The notes under the pieces: generated by a model
What the model saw: only the letters and a program-made list of their open reading frames with translations
Database searches by the model: none
What the model was told of the DNA's origin: nothing
Origin: Escherichia sp. E4742
Lineage (GTDB): Bacteria > Pseudomonadota > Gammaproteobacteria > Enterobacterales > Enterobacteriaceae
NCBI RefSeq assembly: GCF_005843885.1
Contig: NZ_CP040443.1
Coordinates: forward strand, 1,178,001-1,242,000
Reading direction: 5' to 3'
Length of the DNA stretch: 64,000 nt
Shown here: positions 8,575 through 16,601 of the stretch, in pieces
Layout of the letters: each line of letters opens with the position of its first letter
How positions within the stretch are numbered: position 1 is the stretch's first letter
Made by a program: the position numbers and the translations under genes

Positions 8575-11214
8575 TCAGTTATATTTAAACTCCAGCACAA
8601 CCCCTTCTTCATCATTCCACCCCAGCGTCAACGACGCTGGCTTTTGTTTCGCGGCCATATGAACCAGCAATTGCTGACTCAGCACCGGCAGAATTTGTTG
8701 GTTGAGTAAGCTGTCGACATTGCGCGCCCCGGTGTCCGGTAACAGGCAGGCAGCGGTCAGCGCGTCGTACAGGCTTTCGTCAATCAGCGTGGTCAGGCCG
8801 TAGTGGCGCTGTAAGCGCTGGCTGACATGGGAGAGTTTCATCTCCACAATCGTGTGCATGGCTGCTTCTGCCAGCGGACGGTAAATCACAGTCTGGAAAC
8901 GGGCGAGCAGCGCGGGCTGGAAGTGGTCGCGCAGTATCGGGCGCAGCAGTTCGTGCAGGTCTGCCTCGGTGGCTTCCGGTTGTTCGTCCAGCAACTGCAT
9001 CAGGTGGTCGCTACCGAGGTTGGAGGTCATCAAAATAACGGTATTGCGGAAGTCGATTTCTCGCCCTTCGCCGTCGCGCATAAAACCACGATCGAATACC
9101 TGATAGAACAGATTCATCACGTCACGGTGCGCTTTTTCGACTTCATCGAGCAGCACCACACTGTACGGACGCTTACGTACGGCTTCAGTAAGAATGCCGC
9201 CCTGGCCGTAGCCGACGTAACCAGGTGGAGAACCTTTCAACTGGGAAACTGTGTGTGGCTCCTGGTATTCCGACAGGTTAATGGTAATCAGTGATTTTTC
9301 GCCACCGTACAGCGCATCCGCCAGTGCCAGCGCGGTTTCAGTTTTTCCTACACCACTTGGGCCAACCAGCAGGAATACACCCTGTGGACCGTTCTCAGAG
9401 GTGAGGCCGGTTTTAGCGGCGCGCAGGCGCCGGGCGATGGCTTCAAGCGCAATATTCTGACCGACTACACGTTTGCCGATTTCATTTTCCAGGGTAAGCA
9501 GTTCGGTCTGTTCGTCTTTCATCAGCGAAGAAAGCGGCACGCCGGTCCAGTCGGCAATCACTGTTGCAACAGTGCGCACATCCACATCCACCGACAACAA
9601 CGGATTGCCCTGCTGTAAACCGTTCAGCTCCTGTTGCAGGGCATGCGTTTCGCTCTGACGGGAAATGTCCTGCCGGCATTTCCGTAGTTGTTCAGTAAGT
9701 CTCAGTTCCTGGCCGTACTGGGTTTCAAGTTCGTGGAGTTCAACGATGACGTTTTTCTCTTCCTGTTCGATTGCCGTCAAGCGTTCACCGTGGTTTTGAT
9801 TACCGACGGTAATGTCTTCCTGTAGCGCTTGTCTCTCCATTTCAAGAGAGGTAATCCGGGAACGGATACGGGTCAACTGTTCGGGTACGGTGTCGAGACT
9901 CATACGCACACGAGCGCTTGCAGTGTCGAGCAGGTCAACGGCTTTGTCCGGGAGTTGACGGCCTGTCAGATAACGTCGGGATAACGTAACGGCAGCGCAC
10001 ACCGCATCATCAGTGATGTGCACATTATGATGTTCGGCATAACGGGATTTCAGGCCACGCAACATCAGACAAGCCGTGTCGTCGTCCGGTTCGTCAACTT
10101 TCACCATCTGGAAGCGGCGTTCGAGTGCGGCATCGCGCTCAAAGTATTGTTTATACTCAGACCAGGTCGTCGCGGCGATGGTACGTAACTCACCGCGCGC
10201 CAGGGCAGGTTTCAGTAGATTGGCAGCATCAGCACCACCAGCCTGGTTACCTGCGCCGATGATGGTATGGGCCTCATCGATAAACAGCAAAATGGGGACA
10301 GGAGACTGCTGTACAGCATTAATCACGTTTTTCAGGCGCTGCTCAAATTCCCCCTTCACTCCCGCCCCCGCCTGTAGCAGCCCGAGGTCAAGAGTGCGTA
10401 GCACCACCGGTTTGAGGGATTCAGGGACATTACCTTCAGAGATTCTGAGCGCCAGACCTTCTACCAGTGCGGTTTTCCCGACACCGGGCTCACCGACCAG
10501 GATTGGGTTATTTTTTCGGCGACGAGAAAGAATGTCCACCATCTGGCGGATTTCACTATCGCGGCCAAATACCGGATCAATTTTGCCTTCACGCGCCTGG
10601 GCGGTGACGTCATGGGTGAATTTATCCAGCGCATTCTGCAGCGCCGGACTCAGTTCCCCTTCTTTCATCTCACTCCCTACTGGACGCCCGATAAACTCCA
10701 CGTCCCCACCATGGCTCCCCGTGAGTTCGGCTTCCTGCTGTACCTGCGCACGCTCGTCTGACTGGGCATCCAGTAGCGGGCGCAGGCACTCCAACTGGCT
10801 CTGGCCCAGAGTCAGCAATGGCCACAGACCATCGCAGCGCACCAGCTTCTGGTTAGCCACCAGCGCCATCAGCAGGTGGTGACTTCGAATCTGTTCTTCT
10901 CCCGCCAGTGAGGCAATCAGCCAGGCTTGTTGCATCAATACCTGGATATTTTCTGAAAGCTGCGGGCGATGGCGCACTGAGCGAGGTTGTTTGTCGAGCC
11001 AGGCAAGCAAATCTTGCCAGAGAGTGTCCATGTCCCACTCGTAGCGGCGTGCCAGCACCGTGAGATCCCCCTCGCCCTGCTCAAGAAGTTTCAGCAGCCA
11101 GTGCTCTGGCAAAATTTCCGCATGCGCGCGGATCTGACAGAGTGAAGCTGCGGCTTCCATCGCACGGGCGCAATAAGGGTTCAGACGTCGCAGCAAAATG
11201 GCTGGATTTTCCAT
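8575..11214 (-). CDS. clpV: ClpV (TssH), type VI secretion sheath-recycling ATPase
   Basis: An AAA+ ClpB-type protein of 879 residues from the preferred start MENPAILLRRLNPYC. The ATG at 11214 is favoured over the one 30 bases upstream because the family begins there. The N-domain spans about 1-160. The first nucleotide site is GEPGVGKTALVEGLAL with LFIDEAHTIIGAG as Walker B. A coiled middle domain lies at about 400-500, and the second ATPase site is LVGPSGVGKTETALALADAL with VVLLDEVEKAHRDV. ClpV unfolds contracted TssB/TssC sheaths so that subunits are reused. Both ATP sites look intact. It lies between hcp and the vgrG remnant on the minus strand, behind an intrinsic terminator. Confidence 0.93.
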   Translation of the reverse strand: MENPAILLRRLNPYCARAMEAAASLCQIRAHAEILPEHWLLKLLEQGEGDLTVLARRYEWDMDTLWQDLLAWLDKQPRSVRHRPQLSENIQVLMQQAWLIASLAGEEQIRSHHLLMALVANQKLVRCDGLWPLLTLGQSQLECLRPLLDAQSDERAQVQQEAELTGSHGGDVEFIGRPVGSEMKEGELSPALQNALDKFTHDVTAQAREGKIDPVFGRDSEIRQMVDILSRRRKNNPILVGEPGVGKTALVEGLALRISEGNVPESLKPVVLRTLDLGLLQAGAGVKGEFEQRLKNVINAVQQSPVPILLFIDEAHTIIGAGNQAGGADAANLLKPALARGELRTIAATTWSEYKQYFERDAALERRFQMVKVDEPDDDTACLMLRGLKSRYAEHHNVHITDDAVCAAVTLSRRYLTGRQLPDKAVDLLDTASARVRMSLDTVPEQLTRIRSRITSLEMERQALQEDITVGNQNHGERLTAIEQEEKNVIVELHELETQYGQELRLTEQLRKCRQDISRQSETHALQQELNGLQQGNPLLSVDVDVRTVATVIADWTGVPLSSLMKDEQTELLTLENEIGKRVVGQNIALEAIARRLRAAKTGLTSENGPQGVFLLVGPSGVGKTETALALADALYGGEKSLITINLSEYQEPHTVSQLKGSPPGYVGYGQGGILTEAVRKRPYSVVLLDEVEKAHRDVMNLFYQVFDRGFMRDGEGREIDFRNTVILMTSNLGSDHLMQLLDEQPEATEADLHELLRPILRDHFQPALLARFQTVIYRPLAEAAMHTIVEMKLSHVSQRLQRHYGLTTLIDESLYDALTAACLLPDTGARNVDSLLNQQILPVLSQQLLVHMAAKQKPASLTLGWNDEEGVVLEFKYN

Positions 11215-11349
11215 GAATATCTCTCTTTGTCGGTTTCTGAACACGCTACCGCCCCTCGCTGTTTTCCGTGAGGAAGACCAAAGCGCATACGGTCGTGCTG
11301 GCAGATTGTGGAGTCTTTGCTGAAAGCCCGTTGGCTTCAGACGTTCAGC

Positions 11350-11379
11350 AAAAAAAAAACGGACAGAGAAACTCTGCCC
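11350..11379 (-). terminator. Intrinsic terminator between hcp and clpV
   Basis: Read on the minus strand, an 8-bp stem (GGGCAGAG with CTCTGTCC, one mismatch) with a short loop is followed by ten T residues. It begins 10 bases after the hcp stop. It would let hcp be made in excess over clpV and the downstream genes, a sensible arrangement for a tube subunit needed in many copies. Confidence 0.75.
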
Positions 11380-11388
11380 GCTCGTGGC

Positions 11389-11880
11389 TTAGGCGGTGGC
11401 GCGTTCGTTCCAGGAATCGGAATGAATGATGTTGCCGTCTTTGTAGGTCCAGGTGATTTTTTCGTAACGCAGTTCAATGCGCTCAAGGTGGTTGTGCTTC
11501 TCTTTAGAAGGATCCTTGATGTCATACATTTCAGGATTCACCTTCACCACTTTCACGTTCTCAAGTTTGGTGTTGAAGTACTCCACTTCCTGGCCTGCGT
11601 CGTTGATTTTGTACCACTTGAATTCGGCAGACTTGAGGGTCTGACCGGTGGTCACTGCCTTGTACAAATACGGGCTGGAGGAGTCGATTTCCTTGGTGAA
11701 CAGGAACGGGGTATGGATACGGGTGCCGGTCAGTTTGCCTGTGTTGTTATCAGTCGGGATGTACAGGTTGTGTTCCTGAGCCACGACTTCGATGCTGCCT
11801 TCACGATCCTGAACGTCCACAGACCCTTTGATGTCCGCGCCGCCATCGTCCTTCAGCCAAAGATAAACAGGTATTGCCAT
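11389..11880 (-). CDS. hcp: Hcp (TssD), type VI secretion tube protein
   Basis: A 163-residue protein typical of Hcp: MAIPVYLWLKDDGGADIKGS at the start, then EGSIEVVAQEHNLYIPTD, HTPFLFTKEIDSSSPYLYKA and YEKITWTYKDGN. Hcp hexamers stack into the inner tube that is fired by the sheath and also chaperones effectors. The ATG at 11880 is chosen because a GGAGAG ribosome site lies 6-7 bases upstream; longer frames start inside the tssL remnant in a different reading frame. No C-terminal effector extension is present. The gene is followed by a strong terminator. Confidence 0.93.
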   Translation of the reverse strand: MAIPVYLWLKDDGGADIKGSVDVQDREGSIEVVAQEHNLYIPTDNNTGKLTGTRIHTPFLFTKEIDSSSPYLYKAVTTGQTLKSAEFKWYKINDAGQEVEYFNTKLENVKVVKVNPEMYDIKDPSKEKHNHLERIELRYEKITWTYKDGNIIHSDSWNERATA

Positions 11881-11884
11881 GGAA

Positions 11885-12100
11885 TTACTCTCCATTATGT
11901 TGTGATGCGCCATCATCCTGCGATGACGCCAGGGTGTGTCCAGGTATCTGACAGGCATTAGCCTGCGGTACCAGACGGATTTCGACACGGCGGTTGAGCG
12001 CACGGCCCTCCGGGGTGTCATTGGTTGCGACCGGACGGCTTTCGCCATAGCCCTGTACCGCAAAACAGCTTTCCGGTACGTCACCGGTTTCATGCATCAC
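11885..12100 (-). pseudogene. tssL remnant: C-terminal OmpA-like peptidoglycan-binding end
   Basis: About 70 residues with the OmpA-like signature FAVQGYGESRPVATNDTPEG followed by RALNRRVEIRLVP. This is the C-terminal peptidoglycan-binding part of extended TssL (DotU-OmpA) proteins. The DotU membrane half is absent. The fragment overlaps the end of the tssK stub in another frame, so one deletion joined late tssK to late tssL. TssL is an inner-membrane component of the TssJLM complex; without the membrane domain this piece cannot serve that role. It ends 4 bases before the hcp start. Confidence 0.8.
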
Positions 12101-12317
12101 GACGCATCGCCATCAGACGCCGACGTCGTGCTTGCAGGCGGACCAACAGATCGCTCAGTTCAGCCACCAGCGAAGGGCTCGCCGCAACCGAGAGCATTGG
12201 CGGGATAAAAGACGGATCACGATTCCACTGCCCCTGCGCATTCCAGCGGGGCTGCTGCTGGAACTGTTGCGGGGCCAGCGCAGCCCCGTCCTCCCAAAGT
12301 GGGCGAAAAATTTTCAT
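12090..12317 (-). pseudogene. tssK remnant with large internal deletion
   Basis: A 75-residue frame. Residues 1-27 (MKIFRPLWEDGAALAPQQFQ and on) are the canonical N-terminus of the baseplate protein TssK. From about residue 37 the sequence (PPMLSVAASPSLVAELSDLL, then VRLQARRRRLMAMRR) resembles an internal TssK region that normally lies some 200 residues later. The frame then stops at a junction with the tssL remnant. TssK (about 445 residues) links baseplate to membrane complex. At least two deletions are needed to explain this stub: one inside tssK and one from tssK into tssL. Confidence 0.82.
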
Positions 12318-12335
12318 CCTTGATTTCCCCTCGCC

Positions 12336-13877
12336 TTACGATTTGGCTTTTGGCATCTGGGAAACTAGTGATAGGTTGATGTCCATCCCTTCCACCTGGA
12401 AGTGGGGGATAGCAAAGAGTTTCACGCGGAAGAAGCCTGGGTTATCCCCGATATCTTCCACCAGCACTTTCGCGTCACGCAGCGGGTGAGAAGCCTGCAA
12501 GTCATCGCCCGGATCGGTCATTTCTGTCACAAGACCACGAACCCAGGTATTAAGCTCCAGTTCCAGCAGACGACGATCCTTGGTTGTACCAATGTTTTCC
12601 CGTTGAATCAGCTTCAGATAATGAGCGATTCGCGACAGCAGGAAGATGTACGGCAAACGCGCATTGATGCGGCTATTTGCAGTGGCATCAGCAGTGTCGT
12701 AGAGCGCAGGTTTTTGCGTGGAGTTCGCCGAGAAGAAACAGGCATAATCGCGGTTTTTGTAGTACGACAGGGGAATAAATCCAAGATTTGCGAACTCAAA
12801 TTCGCGGGTTTCCGGGATCATCACCTCTGACGGAATTTTTACCTGATTACCCGTACCGAGATCATACAGATGAATGGGCAAGTCCTGTACTGCACCACCG
12901 GCCTGTGGACCACGGATTTGCACGCACCAGCCGTTGTTGATGAAGCTTTTCACCATGTTGGCCGCAAAAGCGAAGGAGGCATTGGTCCACAGGTATTTAT
13001 CGTGATCCGGGCCTTTCACTTCTTCAACATAGTTAAAACTACGTACCGGTACTGTGTCCGGGCCATACGGCAAACGGCCCAGCACGCGAGGCATGACCAG
13101 CCCCATGTATCGAGAGTCGTCCGTATCCCTGAAACTTTTCCATTTAATGTACTCGGCGCGGTCAAAGTAGTTACCAATATCTTTGATGGCCGCGACCTCT
13201 TCCATTGACTCTTTCAGGAAAAATTTCGGCCCCGCAGAACCGATAAAGGGCATATGTGCCGCAGCAGACACTTTTGACAAATTACGCATCAGCGCCACGT
13301 CCTGCGCAGAAGCATCAAACTCGTAAGAGGAAATCAGCGCGGCAATCGGCTCGCCGCCCGGAGTGTCATACTCATCGATGTATGTGTGTTTGTACAAACC
13401 ACTCTGGATAATTTCCGGACTATCTTCAAAATCCTGGCGCAGGTCTTCCTTAGAGATATCCAGCAGTTCAACTTTCACGTTCTGGCGGAAATCAGTTTTA
13501 TCAACCAACGATTTCACGCCCCGCCACAGGCTTTCTACCGCCTGAAAGGCCTCGTGATGCATAACTGCATCAAGTTGACGACTTATCTGGTAATCCAGTT
13601 CAGCGATATGGTGGTCAATCAAATTTTTGTCGAGCTTTTCAACTTTAGATCCGGATTTAGTCAGACATTCCAGGAACACTTGCATCCCGGCAGTTAAACG
13701 TTCATCCGCAGTCGCATCCGACATCGCCTGTGCATCCTGCCAGATATCCAGAGCACTCAACTCTGAGACTGGGCTCAGATTAATTTTTTCAAACAGGGAC
13801 GCATAAACTCCACTTGCCACAGGACGTTCAAGGACCACACTCTCGCCAGCAGTGGCATTCTCATTATTTACAGACAT
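12336..13877 (-). CDS. tssC: TssC (VipB), large subunit of the type VI sheath
   Basis: A 513-residue protein of the VipB/ImpC family, with ALDIWQDAQAMSDATADERL, HHIAELDYQISRQLDAVMH, FEAVESLW-type sequence, and the conserved C-terminal block (LLELELNTWVRGLVTEMTDP and HFQVEGMDINLSLVS). It pairs with TssB to build the contractile sheath around the Hcp tube. The ATG at 13877 is preferred to the one at 13883 because the AAGGA ribosome site is then 8 bases away. The gene lies 40 bases downstream of tssB, the normal order. No damage is visible. Confidence 0.93.
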   Translation of the reverse strand: MSVNNENATAGESVVLERPVASGVYASLFEKINLSPVSELSALDIWQDAQAMSDATADERLTAGMQVFLECLTKSGSKVEKLDKNLIDHHIAELDYQISRQLDAVMHHEAFQAVESLWRGVKSLVDKTDFRQNVKVELLDISKEDLRQDFEDSPEIIQSGLYKHTYIDEYDTPGGEPIAALISSYEFDASAQDVALMRNLSKVSAAAHMPFIGSAGPKFFLKESMEEVAAIKDIGNYFDRAEYIKWKSFRDTDDSRYMGLVMPRVLGRLPYGPDTVPVRSFNYVEEVKGPDHDKYLWTNASFAFAANMVKSFINNGWCVQIRGPQAGGAVQDLPIHLYDLGTGNQVKIPSEVMIPETREFEFANLGFIPLSYYKNRDYACFFSANSTQKPALYDTADATANSRINARLPYIFLLSRIAHYLKLIQRENIGTTKDRRLLELELNTWVRGLVTEMTDPGDDLQASHPLRDAKVLVEDIGDNPGFFRVKLFAIPHFQVEGMDINLSLVSQMPKAKS

Positions 13878-13916
13878 CAACATATTCCTTATTAATCCGT
13901 TAAATCGTCATGATCG

Positions 13917-14414
13917 TTATGGCTGTTTTGGGGCCAGGGCTGAGAGTTCGGCTCTGAGTTCTGCGCTTAATGCCGGGTCCAGCAGAATATTTTCCAGTTC
14001 TTTGCGGAAAGCCTGGTTATCCAGAAGATTTGCTTTTAAATCACGAAGTAAATTACGCATGGAAAGCATGGCCTTCAGCTGCGGTATTTGCCGGGAGACT
14101 TGTTCCGGGGAAAAATCCTTTATACTGCGGAATGTCAGTTTGATGCTGTCTTCGCTATCGTCATCAGCAAGCGTATTTTTAACGGTAAGATTTACTTTTG
14201 GGGAATAATCAAAAAGGACTGCATCAAAGTTATTTTTGTTAAGATTAACTTTTTTTCGTTCTGATAATGGCGCGGATTCCTGACCATTACTAAAATCACC
14301 CGCAATAAGTAACTTAAGGGGTAATTCCATTTTTTTGCTTGCGCCACCTGTATGCAGTTCTAATTTTAGATTAATACGGGCCTTCGGGATCTCCCGCTGG
14401 AAGCTGTCACTCAT
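13917..14414 (-). CDS. tssB: TssB (VipA), small subunit of the type VI sheath
   Basis: A 165-residue protein with the family start MSDSFQREIPKARINLKLEL, then PLKLLIAGDFSNGQE, LSERKKVNLNKNNFD and the C-terminal helix with LSMRNLLRDLKANLLDN. TssB and TssC together form the cytoplasmic contractile sheath. The ATG at 14414 has a GAGGGA ribosome site 4-5 bases upstream; a longer frame from 14444 lacks family similarity. This is the first gene of the minus-strand type VI cluster, so its promoter should lie in the AT-rich stretch to the right. Confidence 0.93.
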   Translation of the reverse strand: MSDSFQREIPKARINLKLELHTGGASKKMELPLKLLIAGDFSNGQESAPLSERKKVNLNKNNFDAVLFDYSPKVNLTVKNTLADDDSEDSIKLTFRSIKDFSPEQVSRQIPQLKAMLSMRNLLRDLKANLLDNQAFRKELENILLDPALSAELRAELSALAPKQP

Positions 14415-15055
14415 AGTTCCCTCACGTAATTCAGTTAAAGTCAAATTAACAACAATATTTCCTTAACCGGATACTAGGGCAATATCAATTTCAAAAAAAC
14501 AATATAGATCAATAAATTGAATATAAAAAACAATAAGAAAACTGCCAAAAAACAAGAATAATTTTATACATATCAAGCAATTAAAAACGACTTTATACAT
14601 GTTCTGAATTATATTTTCATTACGTAACTACATTATTTTTATACCCTAAACCAGATTGTACAAAGTGCGAAATGCTGACCTATTATATAACAACATTCTT
14701 CATAATCCTCAGGCGGCAGCCCTGAGTGTTTTTGCGATGTAATATCGAAGTAATTCGTTTGTATATAAAACCTATCACTAAAGTAAACCGTGAATATTCA
14801 CCGTGCACTGGCATTTCCTCTTTGCACGCCCCAGCTTAAAGTCAAACCAGTTTCTATTAGGTTAAATACCGTAGAAAGAAGGTTTACTTATTAATATTTT
14901 TATTTCAGGTAATCGGAATTTTGCATTTTTGCATCCATAAGCCTCTTCAGGAATACTCTGATTAAGCATAAACATTGATGCAGCGCAGCAAATTATTTAT
15001 TTTCACCACTTATATTCACATAGACATTGTAATTGCACAGTAAAAGTAGGTACTT
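14415..15055. other. AT-rich intergenic stretch between tssB and the exported-protein pair
   Basis: No convincing gene is present in these 640 bases. The left part must carry the tssB promoter. There is a terminator-like hairpin at 14708-14733 and a perfect 12-base palindrome GTGAATATTCAC at 14790-14801. The high AT content is what one expects of H-NS-silenced foreign DNA. I see no insertion sequence ends. Confidence 0.5.
14708..14733 (+). terminator. Terminator-like hairpin in the tssB upstream region
   Basis: A 6-bp stem (CTCAGG with CCTGAG) with a 7-base loop is followed by TGTTTTT on the plus strand. No plus-strand gene ends just before it, so it may be a leftover from a lost gene or the end of an antisense transcript. 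Confidence 0.4.
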
Positions 15056-15547
15056 ATGCGTAATGGAGTATTTCGGATTAGTAAGTATTTGGTTGTTATT
15101 ACTGCGATATCCTGTATGTATACCGGATTTGCATTTGCAACGAACGTCACATTGAACTCTGTCCAGGTAAAACATCTGAATAGCGTTATCAATCGTGAGG
15201 TAAAAGGGAAGAATGACCGTAATTTTGTCAATAACAACTGGACTGAAGCTCAGCGCGTAGCCGAATTTATTTGTCGACCGCTCGCACTAAAAGAGCTGCA
15301 GAAGCAGTACCCCGACGTAGATAAGGTTATTTTCGATCAGGGAAAACATAATATGCAGCGACTGCTCTCACCTGCACTACTGACAGGCAATGGTCAGTAC
15401 CGTAGGGGAATTAGCTGGACGCCGTTTCACTTCGAATGTCAACTGTCAGTAAAAACCGGGGAAGCAACAGGATTCAGGCTGACGAGAAACAGAGCCCTGA
15501 CCATGGCTCCAGGGCCAGTTATTCTTTCTGAAGGAGCCAACCAGTGA
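15056..15547 (+). CDS. Exported protein of unknown function
   Basis: A 163-residue protein with a likely signal sequence or N-terminal anchor at about residues 9-28 (SKYLVVITAISCMYTGFAFA, cleavage after AFA). The mature part contains two cysteines (FICRPLA and FHFECQL) that could pair in the periplasm. It also has NNWTEAQRVAEFICRPLALKE and a C-terminal GEATGFRLTRNRALTMAPGP segment. I do not recognise the family with confidence. Its stop overlaps the start of the next gene (ATGA-type overlap at 15544-15547), so the two are probably co-translated and may work together in the periplasm. It lies just outside the type VI remnant, divergent from tssB. Confidence 0.7.
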   Translation: MRNGVFRISKYLVVITAISCMYTGFAFATNVTLNSVQVKHLNSVINREVKGKNDRNFVNNNWTEAQRVAEFICRPLALKELQKQYPDVDKVIFDQGKHNMQRLLSPALLTGNGQYRRGISWTPFHFECQLSVKTGEATGFRLTRNRALTMAPGPVILSEGANQ

Positions 15548-15879
15548 AAAATATACTTACGGCATTTCTTATCATTACGTTGCCTGTTTTCTCTGTCACG
15601 GCAGCCAGTTTTGACTGTCGACAGGCCCGCAGTGCGGATGAAAAAGCGATTTGTGCATCGCGTACCCTCAATGACATGGATGTGGAGATGAGCGTTAAAT
15701 ACAAATTTCTCCATGGGCTTTACGCAATGGGTGCCGCCGGGGAACTAAAAGAATCACAGGCACAGTGGCTGACAGAACGACGGCGTTGTGGCAGTGACAA
15801 ACCCTGCCTGAGAGAAATATACAGAAAGCGCTTAACAACGTTGAACCATCTTTATGACGCGATTAACAAACCACTCTGA
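15544..15879 (+). CDS. Periplasmic LprI-like (lysozyme-inhibitor-type) small protein
   Basis: A 111-residue protein with a signal peptide (NILTAFLIITLPVFSVTAAS). The mature domain reads FDCRQARSADEKAICASRTL, SQAQWLTERRRCGSDKPCL and IYRKRLTTL. This four-cysteine pattern is that of the LprI N-terminal domain family, some members of which inhibit lysozyme. The gene overlaps the preceding exported-protein gene by 4 bases. Proteins of this kind may guard the periplasm against cell-wall hydrolases, and the nearby type VI remnant makes an immunity role thinkable, but that is speculation. Confidence 0.8.
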   Translation: MKNILTAFLIITLPVFSVTAASFDCRQARSADEKAICASRTLNDMDVEMSVKYKFLHGLYAMGAAGELKESQAQWLTERRRCGSDKPCLREIYRKRLTTLNHLYDAINKPL

Positions 15880-15904
15880 ATCCAGAGTGGGCTCGTTGGT
15901 TGTT

Positions 15905-15931
15905 GGAAGTGCCTTCATGCGAGGCACTTCC
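15905..15931 (+). terminator. Strong hairpin behind the LprI-like gene
   Basis: A perfect 10-bp stem (GGAAGTGCCT with AGGCACTTCC) encloses a 7-base loop, 25 bases after the stop codon. The T tract is weak (CTTCCTTAT), so it may act as a terminator or as an mRNA 3' end stabiliser. Confidence 0.55.
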
Positions 15932-16601
15932 TTATCAGTGTGCACAGTTATTGGTTAGCGAATGATAATCCCCATCATTATTTTTTAATTTAATAATAGT
16001 TTCCACGGAAAATATATACGGTGATAAATGCGCCCCTGTTTGATTTAAAAACATATTTATCGCCATAAATAATCAAGCGTAAAACTATCATACTGGTCAA
16101 TATTCACCGCAAAAAATTTGTCATTCTCTTCTGCTTTACAAGGGGATTGTCAATCTGTTTATTATATTCAACTTAAATAGTTAATCACAAAATATCATCG
16201 CCATTACTGACGTGTTTTATTTATTGATAACAGTGACATACGTTCTTTTTTTATAAGCAAACAATCAATCGCTAAATTGTTTTTCAACTTAATAGTTAAT
16301 CGCGAAACATTTTGATGATTGATAAAAATCCTAAATTCCTTGTTCATAATGTAGGGGTGTGTTAAATAGGTGGGCAAAATTTGGTTCCCCCTTCTCGCCT
16401 GTAATATTGCAGCATCTTCGCACTTCCACGAGACATTGCGACTTAATAAGAAGGTGATAAGCCCTACATAAGCACATGGGCTGACCATGGTTTTATATTC
16501 ATTAAAACACTTTGTTATAACCAATTGATTTAATATCAATAATTTATTGTGGGTTCGGGTTTGTTGTGACTATGGCATTATTTCCGAGCAAAGGAGTTGA
16601 T
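15932..16601 (+). promoter_or_regulatory. Capsule region 1 promoter and leader (PR1) upstream of kpsF
   Basis: These 670 bases hold no credible gene and are AT-rich. In studied group 2 capsule loci the region 1 promoter lies about 225 bases before kpsF, gives a long untranslated leader, and responds to H-NS, IHF and temperature. The same arrangement is expected here by position; I did not identify the -35/-10 boxes with confidence. A strong ribosome site (AAAGGAG) lies 5-6 bases before the kpsF ATG at 16602. Confidence 0.55.

Noticed and set aside
10076..10882. 268-codon plus-strand frame inside clpV
   Set aside because: It is the antisense shadow of clpV, low in complexity, with Ser/Arg-rich composition typical of reversed GC-rich coding sequence.
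16204..16539. 111-codon minus-strand frame upstream of kpsF
   Set aside because: It lies in the region 1 promoter and leader, lacks a ribosome site and resembles no family.
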